From Cryptomeria japonica (Eukaryota; Streptophyta; Pinopsida; Cupressales; Cupressaceae): a DNA stretch of 64,000 bases. The translations under genes were made by a program, and so were the position numbers. Every line of letters begins with the position of its first letter. Position 1 is the first letter of the stretch. The stretch covers positions 25,042,966-25,106,965 of the forward strand of contig NC_081413.1 of the NCBI RefSeq assembly GCF_030272615.1, read 5' to 3'. Shown one piece after another: positions 62,573 to 64,000 of the stretch. The notes under the pieces were generated by a model. That model had not been told where the DNA came from and ran no database searches. It saw nothing but the letters and a program-made list of their open reading frames with translations.

Positions 62573-62632
62573 GAATGAGTATTTTTTTCTCTCAATCTTC
62601 GCTGCAATGCTTGAATTAGATGGTTGCATGGG

Positions 62633-62710
62633 TATTTATAGGAAGCCAAAAACATTAATAAAAAATCTGTGAAGAGATTGCCCACACAGTATTGGGGATC
62701 ACAGAACTCA
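62633..62710 (-). promoter_or_regulatory. Predicted promoter of hairpin gene F (shortened)
   Basis: TATAAATA (minus) at 62633-62640, 61 nt from its last base to the first hairpin base. The block with gcccgccacgcaatgcattg present in A, and similar in B, C, D and E, is deleted here, leaving ttctgtgatccccaatactg. Confidence 0.5.
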
Positions 62711-64000
62711 AAGTTGAATGCCATTCTCAGCAGCTCATATCTTTTTCAAATTCTTTTATTCAACGAGACTTGAACAGTAATGGATTTTTTCCTAAAAAAT
62801 TTTCAATATATCAATTATTTACAGTCACAAATGTTTACAGTCAAAAATGCTATCATGTTGTCAAGACATCTGAATCAATGTAAAACTATGAAGTTTATAT
62901 AAAATTTGAATTCATGAAAGTAATTTTTTATTAATTTAAATATAATAGATGATGCAAATATAATGGTAATGGCTATTTTCCATACAAAACAGTCTTCCAT
63001 CAAAAATACAAATTTGCATAATACAATTATTTTTCACGGGATTTTTTGGTATTTTTACATCATTAAGAAAGTAGATTAAGAAGATCAACCAGTAAAAATT
63101 GTGTAAAAATCCATTATGATTTACAGATTTTATATTTTTAATCATGTATTATTTTGCATAGAAAATAAAAAACTTCATTTATAATATTCATTGATATTAA
63201 TTTTTATTAAAAATATTTTAAAAATATCAAATCTACATACTAATAATCTATGCAAAACTTATCACACCCAGATCAAACAAAGTTCTCAATTTTCATAAAT
63301 AGATAGTCAAGCAGGCTGAGAGAATTTAGGATAGATGATGGCATGATTAATTTCCCACAAGAGGAAAGACTTATTATGCTTTTCCCACCAACCCCAATTT
63401 GTGTGCAGTAAGAACATTTCCAAGTGGATGAAAAATTAATATAATTACATTCCGTATTATGTTTGCTGTGTCCATGTCGGCAAAAGCATTTAGCTCTTTT
63501 GTTTTGCCATTCAAGACAGTGGACGTTAATTCAGAGGAATAATATCCACAATAGATAAAGTAAATAGCCACTTATGGAGTGGTTCTTCAGTTTCAAAAAG
63601 AATTTTCTACGTTGATTTGACATCTTCACACAGATTTGAGCTGTTGTTATTTTTTTTTTTTTTTTTCGCTACAGCATCATATGATTTGTTTTTTTTTTTA
63701 TGGAAAAAGAAAAAGAAGATTGCATAGTTCAATAAAAGATATAATTTATAGCAGATAACAGCAACAACAAAAATATCATATTGTTGCGATGAACTAAATC
63801 AATAATAATGACAAAAGAGTAAACTCATTACAACAGCTTGCTGCCAACAATGAAAGAAATAATACATGTGTGTAGGTTTTTTATCAATGTTTGCACCTAC
63901 AAAAACAAAATGCCTACTTCTAATCTTATTGTACGTTTTCTATATTTTCATATGAAATTACATAAATATTTGAGAAACGTAATTAAGGGCTGGAGCATCT

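Larger units (their letters stand above)
61885..64000 (-). repeat. Locus repeat, copy F (minus orientation, continues past the right edge)
   Basis: Downstream module 61885-62475 (collinear with 39590-40170 of copy C), hairpin, a promoter block shortened by about 20 bp, and the upstream module to the window end (aattaagggctggagcatct matches 41440-41455 of copy C). Confidence 0.85.

Noticed and set aside
1-64000. CRISPR arrays, operons, bacterial promoters, rRNA or tRNA genes
   Set aside because: No spacer-repeat arrays or RNA gene signatures were seen, and the window is plant nuclear DNA.

Overview
The window looks like repeat-rich plant nuclear DNA, most likely from a large-genome plant such as a conifer. 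The evidence is a plant L1-type LINE, Ty1/copia and Ty3/gypsy relics, a hAT-type transposase relic, solo LTRs and long AT-rich intergenic DNA, with no bacterial gene organisation. The species cannot be fixed from the sequence. I recognise no intact conventional host protein gene.

Layout: 1-5690 is a decayed LINE (minus strand) running off the left edge. 5740-8345 is copy A of a long locus-specific repeat. 8500-12040 holds copia remains with one LTR of about 1.26 kb. 12060-12965 looks like a LINE 3' untranslated tail, followed by a gypsy-like leader segment and assorted tandem repeats. 16761-17821 is a solo copia LTR with a perfect target-site duplication. 19620-29460 is a large retroelement-like block: GCGA/TCGC-word repeats on both flanks, a second solo LTR nested in the left flank, and a 1,159-codon unrecognised reading frame (minus strand) interrupted only by TAG codons. 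29844-32682 is a hAT transposase pseudogene. 33-39.4 kb is mostly unassignable, with a degenerate copy B at 35.6-36.5 kb and a TATG microsatellite. 39.4-41.5 kb is copy C. 41.5-43.4 kb is a tandem duplication of about 947 bp. 43.7-47.8 kb holds two gypsy gag/protease relics in opposite orientations. 48.5-49.4 kb is a LINE ORF1 relic. 49.6-52.5 kb is copy D, 52.55-54.08 kb a LINE RNase H tail, and 54.7-61.3 kb copy E, split by an insertion of about 4 kb. 61.9-64 kb is copy F, which runs off the right edge.

The main candidate for a new system is the A-F family. Five of six copies carry a foldback of exactly 97 nt with near-complementary arms, at exactly the same distance (first hairpin base 61 nt after the last TATA-box base) from a TATAAATA-type box. 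A 21-nt segment of the 5' arm is identical in all five. This is the architecture expected of a primary-microRNA gene family duplicated at one locus. I infer a novel, lineage-specific MIRNA cluster. The 3' arm has a partial, possibly coincidental, resemblance to miR171. Expression and processing cannot be shown from sequence alone.
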